A stretch of 64,000 nt of DNA from Pseudoips prasinana (Eukaryota > Arthropoda > Insecta > Lepidoptera > Nolidae). The number at the start of each line of letters is the position of its first letter. Within the stretch, counting starts at the first letter, position 1. Where the stretch lies: contig OX621264.1 of the NCBI GenBank assembly GCA_951640165.1, positions 8,747,001 to 8,811,000 on the forward strand, written 5' to 3'. Under the pieces are notes generated by a model. It was given only the letters and a program-made list of their open reading frames with translations. It ran no database searches and was not told the DNA's origin. The translations under genes were made by a program, and so were the position numbers. Of the stretch, positions 1 to 9,762 are shown piece by piece.

Positions 1-387
1 CTTACATAAGTAGATAACACATTTATTTAGATTAATATTTAATGAGTTTTTAACGTTACTTTGTTTCATTGTTAAAGTTAGCCACATGTCCTCCGCTGTA
101 CTAGCAAATGAGGGTTGAGGAATAGTGCATAATTCTTTACGAACTGCGATAAGCACTCCCCCGCCGCGAGATTGCCCGGACAACTCATAGTCCCTATCCC
201 GCCGCCACACCACAAAACGATGGTCAAATATCTCTGAGTCACTCACACCAGGTAAAAGCCATGTTTCGGTAAGAATTACTATGTCATAATAGTTACAAAT
301 ACTCGAATTGCGATAAAATTGTAAGGTTTTCGATTGTAACCCACGCACATTTTGGTAATACACTTTTAGGTCACAGTAAGTAGACAT
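1..387 (-). pseudogene. LINE ORF2 fragment, AP-endonuclease N-terminus (partial at window edge)
   Basis: Read on the minus strand from an ATG at 387, this is the start of a LINE second ORF. The apurinic-like endonuclease shows YYQNVRGLQSK near residue 10 (conserved Asn), LTETWL near residue 35 (catalytic Glu) and GGGVLIAVRKE near residue 75. The domain nicks target DNA to prime reverse transcription. It runs off the left edge, so neither its RT nor its integrity can be judged. It lies about 470 bp downstream of the ORF1 at 854-1740 on the same strand and probably belongs to the same element. The motif style suggests a CR1/L2-like family, which is an inference; no stop is visible in the part present. 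Confidence 0.75.
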
Positions 388-853
388 TTTTGTAGAAAAT
401 CATGTAGCAGAATATGTAATATAATATCAGTACATAAATAAATTAAGAAGGCATAATTAAAACTAAATAATATAAACCAGCGTGGGTACATTGATAATGA
501 GCGTGCGAGTGTAAGTTCTGCATAATAGAAATTATCTTTCAAATAAATACTATAATGACGGTCCAAGTGAGACACAACTATAGAAGAATACGGCAGAGCA
601 AGCGAGACAAATATATTATCGTTATTTTTTACTGCAATGTAAACAGTCCAATAAGGTGCAAACAATACCCGATAATGAAACCGGTACGACGGCACGAGCA
701 TCAAGGCAGAAGCGCTAAACCTTTTCGATTGCATTATGAATATAAAGGCAATTGTGGCTATAATAAAGTACAATGTAAATGAGATGTTAAGGCATGCATT
801 AGTAATAAGAGATATGCAGTGATATAATAAAGAAAAATAGTATAAGATACCGC
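388..853 (-). other. AT-rich spacer between the two ORFs of the minus-strand LINE
   Basis: I see no convincing gene in this stretch. It separates the ORF1-like frame (854-1740) from the endonuclease frame (1-387) and contains only short frames without recognisable motifs. An inter-ORF gap this long is unusual for an intact LINE, so part of it may be decayed ORF1 tail or secondary insertion. Confidence 0.4.
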
Positions 854-1740
854 TTAGACAATTTTGTTTAAATCAGTCAACTTAGAAATAATAAAGGATC
901 GACTAGTTTCGTTTTTTCTGACATGAATCTTACAAAATTTTACCCAAACATATTTATAATTATGATCCTTTGCAGATTGCCTGGCCTTATTAAGTAAATG
1001 CTTTGCTTCCGACGTCAAATGATCGTTCACAAAAATCCGTCCTTCACTGTCTTCAAAGCCGAGGTCGCTTGCACTTATTACTTTAATTGCCCGCGCTGAC
1101 GCTACAAAATCTTCTTTAATGTATCTGTTGATAAAACTGACAATAATAGTTTTGTCTTTGGAATTGTAAGTGGGAACTCGTGAAATATAGTTAATGGCAG
1201 TTTTGGGAAAGCTGTATCCAACTTTTATGGTGAGGTTTTCGACAATTTTGAACAAATTTTCGTCCTTTTTCTGAGGTACACCTTTGATCTCGACATTATT
1301 GAGACGCGATCGCTGTTCGTTGGTAAAAGTCTGAGCCTTTATATCGACTATGGAAGTTTCCAATAACGCTTGCTTTTTGTCCATGTCAGACACCTTTTTC
1401 TCTAAAGTAACAAGTTTATTGGTAAAATCTTCCAATCTAGTACTAGATAACTCGCAACAAGCTTTAAGGTCTTGAATATCATGCTTGATACTTTTTATCT
1501 CATCCAACAGGGTAGGGATATTTATAATTTTTTGTTTGATATCACGCATCTCCATAAGTAGGTTCTCCAGAGTCACTTGATCCTTTTTAGTTGCCGGCGC
1601 AGGTGACGTTGCTCGACACAACGGGCACTTCCATACCGCTCTCCGATCCGCGCCCATCCTCTTCCATCCAGATTCGGTCAGATTAGCGCATATACTGGGG
1701 CAATTCAACGAACGTACAATCCACATTCTGTTATGTATAA
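854..1740 (-). pseudogene. LINE ORF1 fragment with PHD-like zinc motif and coiled coil
   Basis: An open minus-strand frame of about 295 codons. Its N-terminus holds the last part of a PHD-like finger (CPSICANL ... WKCPLCR), followed by a long stretch with heptad character (roughly residues 70-150, rich in L, I, K and D) and a C-terminal RRM-like or basic part (VEIKGVPQKKDENL, then a K/R-rich tail). ORF1 proteins of CR1/L2-type insect LINEs have this order and act as RNA-binding chaperones. The 5' side ends abruptly at about 1740, where Gypsy sequence in the opposite orientation starts, so the first half of the PHD finger is missing. The 303-codon frame reaching 1765 borrows its first codons from that neighbour. 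Confidence 0.65.
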
Positions 1741-2757
1741 TGTTATAATATGTGGGTGCTTGCACGCACCTAATAAAGTCAGTGTGATTCGAGCAGTCCG
1801 TTGTTTCACTTGTTCCCTACGTTCGTATACACATCAGCGGCGACGATTACCCGCGTTTAAAAAGAAAAAAAAAAGAAAATGTCTCACTTCGGAATTTTAT
1901 CGAGTTTTGACCATAATATCCATTCGTGGCAAAACTATAAGCAGCGAATTACGCAGTGGTACATTGCGAACGACATCGACGATGTAAAGGACCCGTCGAA
2001 GGTGAAAAGAAGGGCAATTCTTCTGAGTGCGCTCACGGACAGTACCTACAAGCTAGCGGCAGACCTCGCGCTACCGAAACAAATATCAGCAGTTCCGTAT
2101 GATGATATCTTGAAAACTTTGGACAATCATTTTACGCCAAAAATATGTGGTTTCGGAGAACGTTACAATTTTTATGCCGCTAGTCAAGAAGTGGACGAAT
2201 CATACTCGCAGTGGGCTGCAAGGCTTCGTGGACTTACTACGAATTGCGGATTCCTGAACGTGGAAGAAGCGCTCCGTGACCGGTTTGTAATGGGAATGCT
2301 TCCTGGGCCGGAGAAAGACAAGCTGTTCGCCCATGACATTGACAATCTGACGCTGGCAAAGTCAGTGGACATAGCAGAGAGCGTGCGCAGCGCTCGCAAG
2401 GGAGCGGCAGCATCATCGGCGTCTACGAGTCTCGCACTGTCCACGTCGGCGAGCGACACGGTGTTCAAAATTGCACGTGCCGCCAAAGAACCCAGTGCTA
2501 AAAAAGAAATGTGTCTAGTGTGCGGATATAAAAATCATAAAACTTCTCAGTGTCGGTTTGCCGGGTATTCATGTAAAAAGTGCAATGTAAAAGGCCATCT
2601 AAAGAGAATGTGCAAAAGAATTAACTTTGTGGGTACCGGCGCGGGCGGGTTGAGCGAAAGTGATGATGACGGTAAGAGTATTAAAATATGTTCTCATAAG
2701 GGTGAACCTATGACCTTGTTTGTGGCTATTCACAATGTGAAACTTAGGTTTGAATAA
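1741..2757 (+). mobile_element. Gypsy/Ty3-type LTR retrotransposon fragment (LTR remnant and gag)
   Basis: The segment starts with tgttataatatgtggg and shows a taataaag signal and a tatacaca end near 1833, which looks like a short or shrunken LTR of TG...CA form. A leader of about 45 bp follows, then a gag frame. After gag the sequence changes to another LINE piece at about 2766, so protease, RT and integrase are absent. I see no matching 3' LTR in the window. Confidence 0.55.
1879..2757 (+). CDS. Gag protein of a broken Gypsy-type element
   Basis: A 292-residue capsid-nucleocapsid precursor that would coat the genomic RNA of an LTR retrotransposon. The N-terminal 170 residues are helical and gag-like, with W/F-rich segments such as WQNYKQRITQWY near residue 16 and SQWAARLRGLT near residue 113. 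Two CCHC zinc knuckles follow: CLVCGYKNHKTSQC at about residues 212-225 and CKKCNVKGHLKRMC at about 233-246. An Ala/Ser-rich linker separates capsid from nucleocapsid. The frame is open and starts at an ATG after an A-rich leader. It ends soon after the knuckles with a short acidic tail, probably because the element is broken there. The pattern suits a Ty3/Gypsy gag; the exact lineage cannot be fixed without the lost pol. Confidence 0.7.
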   Translation: MSHFGILSSFDHNIHSWQNYKQRITQWYIANDIDDVKDPSKVKRRAILLSALTDSTYKLAADLALPKQISAVPYDDILKTLDNHFTPKICGFGERYNFYAASQEVDESYSQWAARLRGLTTNCGFLNVEEALRDRFVMGMLPGPEKDKLFAHDIDNLTLAKSVDIAESVRSARKGAAASSASTSLALSTSASDTVFKIARAAKEPSAKKEMCLVCGYKNHKTSQCRFAGYSCKKCNVKGHLKRMCKRINFVGTGAGGLSESDDDGKSIKICSHKGEPMTLFVAIHNVKLRFE

Positions 2758-2765
2758 AAAACGAC

Positions 2766-3030
2766 AATGAATGTGAACAGCTACAAAAAGATATAAACGC
2801 CATTTGGCACTCCAATTCAATGCACCAGCATTGAAAACAAGCTGCTCTTCAACACTAGTAAGTGTATCATGACCTACGGTCGCGGGCGGCGACCAGTTCT
2901 ATTTAATTATACTATAGGTGGCCAACCAATTACTCGTGTCAATAACATAAAGAACCTTCGATCGTTGTCTCACATTTAATGATCATGTTTTGGCAACCCA
3001 AGGAATCATTTAGGCGGTTGTTGTTGTTGA
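2766..3030 (+). pseudogene. Decayed LINE reverse-transcriptase thumb fragment
   Basis: Two short frames recall the region after the RT catalytic site of CR1/Jockey-like LINEs: CEQLQKDINAIWH near 2775, then FDRCLTFNDHV near 2960, the usual D..L.F..H block. Frameshifts and stops separate them. The fragment points into the satellite at 3056, and an RT finger/palm fragment on the other side of the satellite points the opposite way. Confidence 0.5.
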
Positions 3031-3055
3031 GAACTTGAGTACGCCGGCGCCCCTT

Positions 3056-3730
3056 CCTCAAGCGTCGCGGCGCCGACGCCCCCCCCCCATACGTTGCGAC
3101 GCCCCCCCCAAGCGTCGCGACGCCCCCCCCCCCCGAGCGTCGCGACGCCCCCCCCCAGGCGTCGCGACGCCCCCCTCCCAAGCGTCGCGACGCCGGCCCC
3201 CAAGCGTCGCGACGCCCCCTCTACATGCATCGCGACGCCCCCCCCCCACTGGCGTCGCGACGCCCCCCCCCCTCCAGAAGCGTCGCGACGCCCCCTCAAG
3301 CAGCGTCGCGACGCCCCCCCCGCTAGGCGTCGCGACGCCCCCCCCCCCAAGCGCCTAGGGGGGGGGGGCGACGCCAGTGGGGGGGGGGGGCGCGACGCTT
3401 CTTGAGGGGGCGTCGCTACGCCCCCCCCCCCCAAGCGCCTAGGGGGGGGGCGTCGCGACGCCAGTGGGGGGGGGGGGGGGCGTCGCGACGCTTTGGGGGG
3501 GCGTCGCGACGCTTCTGGAGGGGGCGTCGCGACGCTTGGGGGGGGCGTCGCGACGCATGTAGAGGGGGCGTCGCGACGCTTGGGGGCAGGCGTCGCGACG
3601 CTTGGGAGGGGTGCGTCGCGACGCCTGGGGGGGGGGGGGGCGTCGCGACGCTTGGGGGGGGGCGTCGCGACGTATGGGGGGGGGCGTCGGCGCCGCGACG
3701 TTGGGGGGGGGGGGGCGTCGGCGCGCCACT
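3056..3730. repeat. GC-rich palindromic minisatellite (inverted duplication)
   Basis: Roughly 25 monomers built on the 12-bp perfect palindrome gcgtcgcgacgc plus a homopolymer spacer. In the left arm (about 3056-3356) the spacer is a C-run and in the right arm (about 3357-3730) a G-run. The spacers carry private marks: catacg, then plain aagcg units, then ccggc/ctgcc, then ctctacatg, then cctccagaag. Read from the outside inwards, both arms show these marks in largely the same order. The outermost units, with cgtcgcggcgccgacg, are also reverse complements of each other. This is therefore one array copied as an inverted repeat of about 670 bp. Homopolymer lengths in the assembly may be unreliable here. 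Confidence 0.85.
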
Positions 3731-4457
3731 AGGCACTGAAATCCAGCTGGATATACAACTATTTAAGGCTACGGCTTGTGATCTATTAGAAATGTATGAA
3801 ATAAACCATCTCAACAAGTTTCCCCGTATGCCCGCATTAGCTAGTTTCTGTATTAGGGTGGAATGATCTATTCTATCAAAACATTTACTATAATCAGTGT
3901 AAATGACATCAACTTGCCTACCCTGGCTCATATTATCTGTAATAAAATCATCAAAAATAATTAGGTTAGAAACTGTAGATTTGCCTCTAACAAACCCATG
4001 TTGAAATTTCGTAATGTATACCCTAAGGGGTTCATATAGTTGAGTATGGATGATCCTTTCAAATACTTTAGCAATCAAACATAGTTTTGATACGGGCCTG
4101 TAATTTGTAACATCAGTCTTAGCGCCTTTCTTGTGTATTGGCGTTATAAAAGCCGATTTCCACATTAATGGCATCTTACACTCATCTAACGATTTTCTAA
4201 TTAGCGAGGTGATTGGTAATGCAATAGTTTCGGCACAGTTTACCAATAGAAAAGCAGGGATTAAATCCGGGCCAGCAGATTTGTTTACGTCTAGTGCCTT
4301 CAGTAATTTGACTACCTTATGCTGTTCAACTGTAGCACTACAGATATCTGACATGCATGAGTCGCCCAAGTTTATGCTGCCTTGGTTTGATGTTGGTTGT
4401 AAAAAGTTGTCGCAAAATAATCAGAGAATAGGTTACAGATTTCTTCACTACCGGAAG
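3731..4457 (-). pseudogene. CR1-like LINE reverse-transcriptase fragment (fingers and palm)
   Basis: Read on the minus strand, this begins with NLFSDYFATTF near 4420. A frameshift near 4385 leads into a frame with KSAGPDLIPAFLL (RT block 0/1), FITPIHKKG and NYRPVSKL (block 2), DVIYTDYSKCFDRIDH (block 3, first catalytic Asp) and SVPSG, where the block-4 motif should continue as GVPQG. It stops exactly there because the palindromic satellite takes over. The catalytic YADD block is absent. The family looks CR1/Rex-like. Its right end abuts the H4-upstream Jockey copy at about 4458. Confidence 0.75.
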
Positions 4458-6343
4458 CAGTGGGATAGAAAGTTAAGCGAGATAGATCCTTCGCACTTGG
4501 CCTTTTGGGAGCTCTGAAAACGGCTCAAATCCGACACCCAAGCGACCATGCCTCCGCTGCACCGACCGAATCAACGCCCAGCGTTCGATGACGTCGAGAA
4601 GGCGGAGTGCCTGGCCGACAGTCTAGAGGCCCAATGTTCGCCCACCAGTAAACCCGGATCACCTTACTAAGGTCGACTCTGAGGTAGAACGTAGACTCGC
4701 TGCCCCGCTCCCCCCGACCGCGATAGCACCCAGGACAGAGTCCTCCCGGGAGGACGATGCCGTCGTAATAGACGACGACGACGACCCCCTGAGGCCAGTC
4801 ACAATCGACGAGGTGAGGACCCTGATCGGGGGTCTCCGCCCACGTAAAGCCCCCGGCGCCGACGGTATCACCAACCGTGTGTTCAAGCACTTCTCTGTGC
4901 CCCTACTTAACCTGCTGGCCGCGATCTTCAACGCGGCCTTTTCCAATAACATCTTTCCACAACAGTGGAAGCAGGCCACAGTGATTGGTATACCGAAACC
5001 CGGCAAAGTCAAAACCGACCCGGCTAGTTATCGCCCGATAAGTCTCCTCAGCACGATGGGGAAACTTTACGAGCGCATAATCTACGCCCGCCTTTTGGCA
5101 TACACCAATGCCAACAAACTCCTCCCTGACGTCCAATTTGGCTTTCGAGCCAGACACTCATGTGTTCACCAGGTGCACCGCATCGTTGAACACGTCCTCG
5201 TAAAATCAGCCCGGCAAGGTTTCCACACCGGAGCACTCTTCTTCGACGTGGCTAAAGCCTTCGACAGAGTCTGGCACAACGGCTTATTATACAAGCTGTT
5301 GGAGCACGAAGTACCAGACCGTCTCGTACACATCATACGAGACTTCCTGTCGGATCGTACCTTTAGATACCGCGTCGAGGGAGCCTTCTCCACCCCTCGC
5401 CCGATCCGAGCAGGAGTTCCCCAGGGGTCAGTCCTCTCCCCCCTCCTGTTCTCGCTACAGCCGGTGTACACACCAGCGACATTCCCACCCCCAAGGCGGC
5501 CCATCTGGCCCTCTTCGCAGACGACACCGCTCTGTATTACTCGGGCAGGAGCCCGAGTGTCATTCACTCTCGACTCCAATCCGCAGCCGACGCCTTAGGC
5601 GACTGGTTCAGGAAATGGAGGATCGAGATAAACCCCTCCAAGAGCACTGCCGTGCTCTTCTCTAGGGCAAGAGCCCCCCGATCCTACCACCCGTCCGAAT
5701 GTTCGGCGAGCCTATCCCTTGGGATGGGAAAGCCAAATATTTAGGGGTGATCCTCGATCACAGGCTAAACTTCAGGGAGCACCTGCGGACCGTTCGCAAT
5801 CGGGCCGCATTTGCTCTTGGTCGATTACACTGCCTCTTGAATGCACGCAGTAAAATGTCCCTTGTTAACAAGGTGAGAATTTACAAGACGTGCATTCGAC
5901 CGATAATGACGTACGCCAGCCCGGTGTTCGCGTACGCCAGTCACAAATCCCTATACCGACTCCAAACGCTGCAGAATCGGTTTATGCGGCGCGCCGTGGG
6001 CGCACCATGGTACGTCCGCAATAAAAACCTACACGCCGATCTCCAACTGCCTACCATCAAGCAGTGGATGAAGCAAGCGTCTAAAACATACTTTGATTCG
6101 GCCACTCACCATCCAAACCATTTGGTGGTAAAGGCGGTCAAGTACACCCCATTCAAGGGCTTCTCACGTAAGCACCGTCGTCCCAGGTCCGTCTTGGACG
6201 AACCGGACGACGAGATTACTACTTACCTAGCTCAGATTAAAACCATTAGAGACTCCCGTGACACTCCACACAGACCGATAATTCGTACTCGTCGGACGAG
6301 AGTACGACCGCGATCGCGCCGCGACCTCCAACGCCCTCCATGA
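4458..6343 (+). pseudogene. ORF2 remnant (RT and C-terminal domain) of H4 LINE copy 1
   Basis: Three blocks of the RT protein remain. The first ends in a TGA at 4515 (TGC in the sister copy). An 8-bp deletion at about 4645 follows. The frame 4813-5598 holds KAPGADGITN, GIPKPGK, YRPISLL, FFDVAKAFDRVWH and AGVPQGS. Close to 5456-5472 about 11 extra bases shift the frame, so the catalytic FADD block is read only in the next frame. 5699-6343 encodes the C-terminal part (KYLGVILD, MTYASPVFA, basic tail). There is no RNase H domain, as expected for the Jockey clade. The gene cannot make active RT. Confidence 0.85.
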
Positions 6344-6614
6344 CCCTTAGTTTGCATATCGTACCGATAAAAAGCCCCCCTCAACGCGGACGGGGGGCCG
6401 CGTCATGTCATTAACGTAGAGCGAAAGTTGCACTAAACTCCCTAAAATGATGATCTCTGCCCTCTCCCCGCCAGTAATCGCCCAGAGTCGAGGTTCGAAC
6501 CCCACAGGGGGTGCCCTCCGGCGCGGGTTACTTAATTTCTAGACGGCTCGAGCCCTCTGCTCGCCTCTATAGTCCGGTGAAGCAGTTAAAGCCTCCTAGG
6601 CTAACTGTAGCGTC

Positions 6615-6653
<39 letters not shown>
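6344..6653 (+). other. 3' UTR of H4 LINE copy 1: hairpin, tRNA-like B-box, poly(A)
   Basis: A strong hairpin (gcccccc at 6374-6380 with ggggggc at 6392-6398) is followed by ggttcgaaccc at 6492-6502, which matches an RNA polymerase III B-box/T-loop, and by the terminal A-tract. Both motifs recur in the UTRs of the other three copies (B-box at 23697, 33275 and 42690). They may be the structure the RT recognises. I find no good A-box, so Pol III transcription is not claimed. Confidence 0.6.
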
Positions 6654-6654
<1 letters not shown>

Positions 6655-6733
6655 CGAGAGCAAAGGATCCAGTCGTTCGCTGACTTCGCGTCGTGCGAGC
6701 ACGGAATTTTGGAAGCAAGTTTTTCATATTTGA

Positions 6734-7051
<318 letters not shown>

Positions 7052-7137
7052 AATGGTTTGCGAGCGCGACACCGCGCCTGCTCACCATCTGCAGCGTAGA
7101 ACATGACTATTGTTCTAACGTTGTAGTTGTTCAAAAA

Positions 7138-7153
7138 GGCCCTTTTCAGGGCC
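7138..7153 (+). terminator. Histone 3' stem-loop of H4 copy 1
   Basis: ggcccttttcagggcc: six paired bases, tttt/c loop and A-rich left flank. This is the site bound by stem-loop-binding protein and used for U7-directed cleavage of non-polyadenylated histone mRNA. Confidence 0.95.
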
Positions 7154-7453
7154 GCATATGGTTCAAATGAAATATAGTTTCTTTAGATGTGTACGATCGT
7201 CGATGTACTATTATTATAACGATAACATTTAAGTACACACACGCTGATATTTAGGTGTATGTCAATTAATATAAGTAGGTTCGTTATTTTGTGCATAGGA
7301 AATTTACTGAATTAAGTTAGGATGGATGGATCATAATAAATAATATACACACGGTTGTTTAACTGTTTACATAGAACATATATTTAGATACATAATAACA
7401 AAATCAGTCGAGTAACAAACGACAAACTAAAAACATATAGTTAGATTACTTAC

Positions 7454-7514
7454 CTTCGTACATTATCTCTGCTACGGGCGGCGCGGCGGCGACCAATCGA
7501 AGTTCTCGGTGAAC
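7454..7514 (-). other. Putative 61-nt internal exon on the opposite strand
   Basis: On the minus strand the segment is preceded by a good acceptor (ttttctatttacag) and followed by a consensus donor (gtaagt). Between them the frame VHRELRLVAAAPPVAEIMYE is open over the full length. The piece is GC-rich in an AT-rich spacer. It recurs unchanged at 34222-34282. I do not recognise the protein. Confidence 0.3.
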
Positions 7515-7815
7515 CTGTAAATAGAAAACATAATCATAATAAATATATTATATCTACACGAATAGTATGTATGTACACATGTAATGAAGAGTTAATATAT
7601 TAATAACACTACTATAATATAATTGAAGCGCACGATAGTTAAATTTAGCGGTGTGGCGTATGTGTATGCGTTCCACTGGAGTTAAGGTGCGCGAGGCGCG
7701 TTAGCCAGTTGAAGTCCACTTAAAATTCAAATTGAACGCTGATAAAATATTAAAAAAATATAAACGTGTATGGCTAATATTTTATATTGTTTCTAATATG
7801 AGTTCATTTTCGAAG

Positions 7816-7988
7816 CTATACGCGTCCTTTGCGTAGACGTCCGTCCTTAAGTGGTTTAATGCGAGGTGCTGGTGTTTTACGACGGCCGACTTTTAAGCTT
7901 CTCAATTGAATGGAAAATATGTTAATATCGGTGAAATCCTTGTACGTTCCAAGCTCGATATCTTCGGCGTTGACGTAACGATCGTATA
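7816..7988 (-). other. Open minus-strand frame, possible small-gene exon
   Basis: A minus-strand frame of about 57 codons is open after an acceptor-like ttttattag and ends with TAG. The peptide has ordinary protein composition (DRYVNAEDIELGTYKDFTD, then a basic tail with GRRKTPAPRIKPLKDG). The unit-2 copy at 34584-34756 stays open with at least one amino-acid change (I to T). It lies upstream, in minus orientation, of the putative exon at 7454-7514, but its stop would precede that exon unless a weak donor near 7822 is used. Chance is possible. Confidence 0.25.
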
Positions 7989-8410
7989 CTAATAAAACGT
8001 TTTGTTTTATAGAGAAAAATCAATTTTAAACGAGACCCGAGGTATCCACAGTCGACAGTCACGGAAATAAAACACCACAGCGCTCTCAATGTTCACGCGT
8101 ATAATGTAATGATGATAACTGACAATTGTACGGTTCATGAGGTATCCGAAAAGGCAATCAATCGTTATATTATCGTATGGTAAGTATAATAAAATTTAAT
8201 TTAATCAGATAGGTGTTAGTGAAAAGTTTGAAGTGTTCATACGAGAAAACGTCTCGCGACACCGTGGCCGTCGTTGCGGTAAAGTTTCGTAGTAGTTAAG
8301 CGCGCGCGTTGAATGGTGGCGACATCTAAGTCGTATTTTGTTCGTCGCGGGTGTCGTCGCTCTGTACTTACTTGTTTTACTATTTTAAATCTCTCGCTAC
8401 ACTACATACA

Positions 8411-9109
8411 ATGGCCGATACAGCAGTAGCTACCGAAACTCCGGCTCCCGCTACGCCAGCGAAGAAGCCCAGACAAGCCGGCGGTGCGAAAAAACCGAAA
8501 GCCAAGCCGACTCATCCCAAAACATCGGAGATGGTCAACAACGCCATCAAAGAGATGAAGGAGCGCAGCGGTTCGTCTCTGCAGGCCATCAAGAAATACA
8601 TCGCTCAACAGTACAAGGTTGACGCTGAAAAACTGGCACCTTTCATCAGAAAGTACTTGAAGAGCGCCGTAGAATCTGGCGCGCTGATTCAGACCAAGGG
8701 CAAGGGTGCTTCCGGCTCTTTCAAGCTCGAATCAAAGTCCTCCGCAGCCGCCAAGAAACCAGCTGCGAAATCGAGCGGTAAAGCTCCAGCGTTCAAGGCG
8801 AAGAAGGCGACGGCGTCCGCCGCCGGAGCTAAGACAAAGAAGGCCGCGGCCGCTGCAGCGTCCGCCTCCGCCGCGTCTCCATCGAAGTCTAAGGCTGCCA
8901 CCAAGGACAAGAAGGCGGCCGCCGCCAAGAAGAAGCCCGCCGCGAAGAAGGCCGCCGCACCCGCCAAGGCCAAGGGAGGTGCTGCCCCTAAAGCCAAGAA
9001 GACCGCAAAGCCTCCTACCAAGAAGCCCAAAGCGCCTAAACCCAAGAAGGCTGCCGCCACCCCTAAATCGAAGCCGGCCGCTAAGAAGGCTGCCGCCGCC
9101 AAAAAGTAA
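8411..9109 (+). CDS. H1: Linker histone H1, copy 1
   Basis: A 232-residue linker histone that binds DNA at the nucleosome dyad and compacts chromatin. It has a short Ala/Pro/Lys N-terminal tail, a winged-helix globular domain at about residues 38-110 ([20 protein letters not shown] ... [19 protein letters not shown], then GSFKL), and a long C-terminal tail rich in Lys and Ala with PKKA/KKAAA repeats. The start at 8411 is chosen because the tail begins there with [16 protein letters not shown]; an upstream in-frame ATG at 8351 would add an un-histone-like hydrophobic extension. It is intact and differs from unit 2 by one residue (F for S in APAFKAKK). No LINE separates it from its upstream spacer, unlike the core histone genes. 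Confidence 0.95.
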   Translation: MADTAVATETPAPATPAKKPRQAGGAKKPKAKPTHPKTSEMVNNAIKEMKERSGSSLQAIKKYIAQQYKVDAEKLAPFIRKYLKSAVESGALIQTKGKGASGSFKLESKSSAAAKKPAAKSSGKAPAFKAKKATASAAGAKTKKAAAAAASASAASPSKSKAATKDKKAAAAKKKPAAKKAAAPAKAKGGAAPKAKKTAKPPTKKPKAPKPKKAAATPKSKPAAKKAAAAKK

Positions 9110-9435
9110 GGTGTCGTACGCTTCAACAGCTCAGACTCCGGGTGTACCAGCAGAGGGCAGCGCAACGCGCGCGCGCTCGAGTGAATTGACACCGCCGCCG
9201 CGTGTTCCTCCATAGCGCCGCGCCGTGACTTTGCGTGGGTGTCTCGTGTGTGTGATGGTTGTGTGTGATGCATACCTATCGATCGCCACATGCACTCATG
9301 CACGCGCATACCATGTGCCACGCGTGTGTGTGCAAACGTGGAGGACACGAAGAAAGTGTTAAGTAAGCTAGCGTGCACGCGCGCTTCCGCTCGCCATCGC
9401 TATCCCGCGACGCTCATAGCGAGCGCGAACCAAAA

Positions 9436-9451
9436 AGCCCTTTTCAGGGCT
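9436..9451 (+). terminator. Histone 3' stem-loop of H1 copy 1
   Basis: agcccttttcagggct followed by acc. The A-U closing pair distinguishes it from the core-histone version in this array (ggccc...gggcc). The same 16-mer occurs in the leaders of the B retrotransposons. Confidence 0.95.
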
Positions 9452-9486
9452 ACCAAAAAGTTCATGAATGATTTATCATATCGTTC

Positions 9487-9720
9487 TGTTATACGGGATT
9501 TAAATAATCCCTTTTTAAAAAAAGAAATTTAATTGATTTAATTAGTTTTATTGAATATGAGAGAATTAGACACGAGATCTTTTAGCAGCCTTTACGCGAT
9601 GGAGGATGGAGAGCGACTGAGGTGTGAGGATGGGCGAGTGAGGGACTAGGACAGAGAAATGCTAAGTTAGCGGTGATTATGCTGTGTAAGCAAATAGGGG
9701 TGCAATGCTAGGGTATAACA
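9487..9720 (-). repeat. 3' LTR of the provirus
   Basis: 234 bp, TG...CA with inverted ends tgttata/tataaca. On the minus strand it is preceded by a short purine-rich tract (ggggagg), the likely plus-strand primer, at about 9721-9730. Confidence 0.93.
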
Positions 9721-9762
9721 CCTCCCCGGGGAGACTAAACTTCGGGGTTGATGTTCCGAAGT

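Larger units (their letters stand above)
4458..6653 (+). mobile_element. H4-upstream Jockey-clade LINE, copy 1 (5' truncated)
   Basis: The sequence matches the H4-upstream copy of unit 2 (30105-33430) from its position 31233 onward, with scattered substitutions. The left edge is a rearrangement junction with a minus-strand CR1 fragment, so ORF1, the endonuclease and the histone promoter are all missing. The 3' end has the family UTR and a pure A-tract of about 35 bp ending at 6653, followed at once by the H4 leader. Element and gene point the same way. The last element base lies 89 bp before the H4 start codon, as in unit 2. Confidence 0.85.
7154..8410. other. H4-H1 spacer with H1 leader
   Basis: AT-rich spacer, nearly identical in unit 2 (33922-35178). 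No plus-strand gene is visible. No clear TATA box precedes H1; the region before its start codon has gcgcgcgttgaatgg and a pyrimidine-rich leader. TATA-less H1 promoters are known from Drosophila, but that is only an analogy. Two exon-like pieces lie on the minus strand and are listed separately. Confidence 0.5.

Noticed and set aside
3035..3866. Several overlapping open frames of 60-150 codons rich in Arg, Pro and Gly
   Set aside because: They are only translations of the CG-rich minisatellite in all frames and have no protein features.
6492..6520. A tRNA gene or tRNA pseudogene at the ggttcgaaccc motif
   Set aside because: Only a T-arm-like part is visible; no A-box, anticodon stem or acceptor pairing could be found.
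8689..9378. Long minus-strand and shifted plus-strand frames over H1
   Set aside because: The Lys/Ala codon bias of H1 keeps the other frames open; there is no independent start context or motif, and the same shadow recurs in unit 2.
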